From positions 1-5,480 of the forward strand of contig JAPZAN010000271.1 of the NCBI GenBank assembly GCA_027460605.1: a DNA stretch of 5,480 nucleotides. Direction: 5' to 3'. The notes beneath the pieces were generated by a model. The model was not told the origin of the DNA. It did not search any database and saw only the letters and a program-made list of their open reading frames with translations. The stretch's first letter is position 1. Each line of letters begins with the position of its first letter. This DNA comes from Candidatus Methanoperedens sp. (GTDB taxonomy: Archaea > Halobacteriota > Methanosarcinia > Methanosarcinales > Methanoperedenaceae). Shown piece by piece: positions 4,652 to 5,480 of this stretch. A program made the position numbers and the translations under genes.

Positions 4652-5480
4652 TAAGTCGTCAGGACTATTTCGATACTGATATCCTTTGGCACCTGTATGC
4701 GCATTAACTGGCGCAAAGCCCGTTCATCAGCATCAAGGTCGATGAGTCTCTTGTGCACTCTCATCTCCCAGTGGTCCCATGTCGCGCTCCCCTCGCCATC
4801 CGGGCTTTTCCTGCACGGAACCACCAGTTTCTTGGTTGGAAGGGGAACCGGACCGGAGATATTTACTCCGGTTTTTATTGCTATGTCTTTTACCTGGGAA
4901 CATATCCCGTCAAGTGTAACAGTCGCAAAGCGACCGAGCTGAGGAATATCTTTCACTTTTTCGATACACAATGGTTTTGCCGGTTTGATCGTCACAATTG
5001 CGGCATCTCCGGCTTTTATGAAGTCGGGATTTTCTGCAGCCGTCTGGCCGGTCTTTGGATCAAGTTTCTTTAATATCGCTGTAATCGTGCCTGCAACCTG
5101 TGCTGTATGGCAGTGCAGGACGGGCGTATAACCAATGGTAATTGCTGACGGGTGCTGCAGTACTACAATTTGTGCAGTGAATTCTTCCGCAACTGTTGGC
5201 GGTTTGCTAACATGCCCGCAGACGTCTCCGCGCCTGATATCTTTCTTCTCAACACCTCTAACGTTCCATCCTATGTTATCGCCAGGTACCGCTTCCTTGA
5301 TCTCCTGGTGATGCATTTCAATTGATTTTACTTCACCAACAGCTTTTGCCGGCATGAATATTATTTTATCACCTGGCTTCATTACTCCGGTCTCAACTCT
5401 ACCTACCGGAACTGTTCCGATACCTGATATGGTGTAAGCATCCTGGACAGGAATGCGAAGTGGTAATGTCGTGGGTTTCT
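4651..5480 (-). CDS. tuf/rpsJ: EF-1alpha (domains 2-3) fused in frame to ribosomal protein S10; 5' end outside the window
   Basis: The frame has no stop from the right edge to TAA at 4651-4653: 275 visible residues. The EF-1alpha part (4924-5480) starts within domain 2 (LRIPVQDAYTISGIGTVPVG), continues upstream of the internal Met at 5382, and includes PGDNIGWNVRG, RGDVCGH, QHPSAI and PQLGRFA of domain 3. EF-1alpha delivers aminoacyl-tRNA to the ribosome. Normal archaeal EF-1alpha continues after GRFA with an IRDMG...AAG C-terminus of about 20 residues, missing here. Directly after comes TVTLDGICSQVKDIA and then ISGPVPLPTKKLVVP, ATWDHWEMRVHKRLID and DADERALRQLMRIQVP. This is ribosomal protein S10 (90 residues against about 102), lacking its first ~12 residues. 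S10 is a 30S head protein and normally follows tuf as a separate gene. Both parts keep their conserved motifs and show no frameshift. It could be a true fusion, a spare copy after a deletion, or an assembly error. Confidence 0.9.
   Translation of the reverse strand, partial: KPTTLPLRIPVQDAYTISGIGTVPVGRVETGVMKPGDKIIFMPAKAVGEVKSIEMHHQEIKEAVPGDNIGWNVRGVEKKDIRRGDVCGHVSKPPTVAEEFTAQIVVLQHPSAITIGYTPVLHCHTAQVAGTITAILKKLDPKTGQTAAENPDFIKAGDAAIVTIKPAKPLCIEKVKDIPQLGRFATVTLDGICSQVKDIAIKTGVNISGPVPLPTKKLVVPCRKSPDGEGSATWDHWEMRVHKRLIDLDADERALRQLMRIQVPKDISIEIVLTT

Noticed and set aside
4697..5073. Two plus-strand open frames opposite the EF-1alpha/S10 gene
   Set aside because: They are shadows of a highly conserved coding sequence on the minus strand.
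4651..5382. Reading the EF-1alpha/S10 frame as a complete 243-residue protein starting at the Met at 5382
   Set aside because: The EF-1alpha domain 2 sequence continues upstream without a stop to the window edge (GIGTVPVGRVETGV just before that Met), so this Met is internal.

Overview
The window looks archaeal, most likely a methanogen- or ANME-like member of the Halobacteriota (Methanosarcinales-type). The reasons are an archaeal EF-1alpha and an archaeal-type ribosomal protein S10 at the right end, archaeal pilin N-termini (DAVS-x-x-x-G/D-F), archaeal-style ribosome binding sites (GGTGA, GAGG) and AT-rich TATA-like promoters. The lineage is an inference from sequence style; no database was searched.

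Layout, left to right. (1) Positions 1-133, plus strand: the last 43 codons of a PIN-domain (VapC-like) ribonuclease, followed by a small terminator-like hairpin. (2) Positions 151-4317, minus strand: a tightly packed six-gene operon read from right to left. Every product is a small secreted protein with one N-terminal hydrophobic helix and an Asn/Ser/Thr-rich, sequon-rich outer domain, i.e. type IV pilin-like or pseudopilin-like. Adjacent genes overlap by 1-4 bases or are 4 bases apart. The last two genes are paralogues that share a VAYEG-x-GVWA-x-YP core. No motor ATPase, membrane platform protein or prepilin peptidase lies in the window. (3) Positions 4318-4650: a 333-base gene-free region packed with inverted repeats. 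It holds an 8-3-8 dyad next to a TATA-like box, two perfect 10-bp hairpins, a large imperfect palindrome built of 9-base CACAGAG-type units, a second candidate promoter and a terminator hairpin. (4) Positions 4651-5480, minus strand, running off the right edge: an unusual single reading frame. EF-1alpha domains 2-3 run directly into ribosomal protein S10, and both the last ~20 residues of EF-1alpha and the first ~12 of S10 are missing.

How the parts fit: the six pilin-like proteins are probably co-translated and exported together. They could form a filament, a filament tip or a pseudopilin priming complex that depends on a Tad/archaeal T4P-type motor encoded elsewhere. The most surprising item is the EF-1alpha-S10 fusion, which is either a real gene fusion, a decaying or duplicated copy, or an assembly deletion between tuf and rpsJ.
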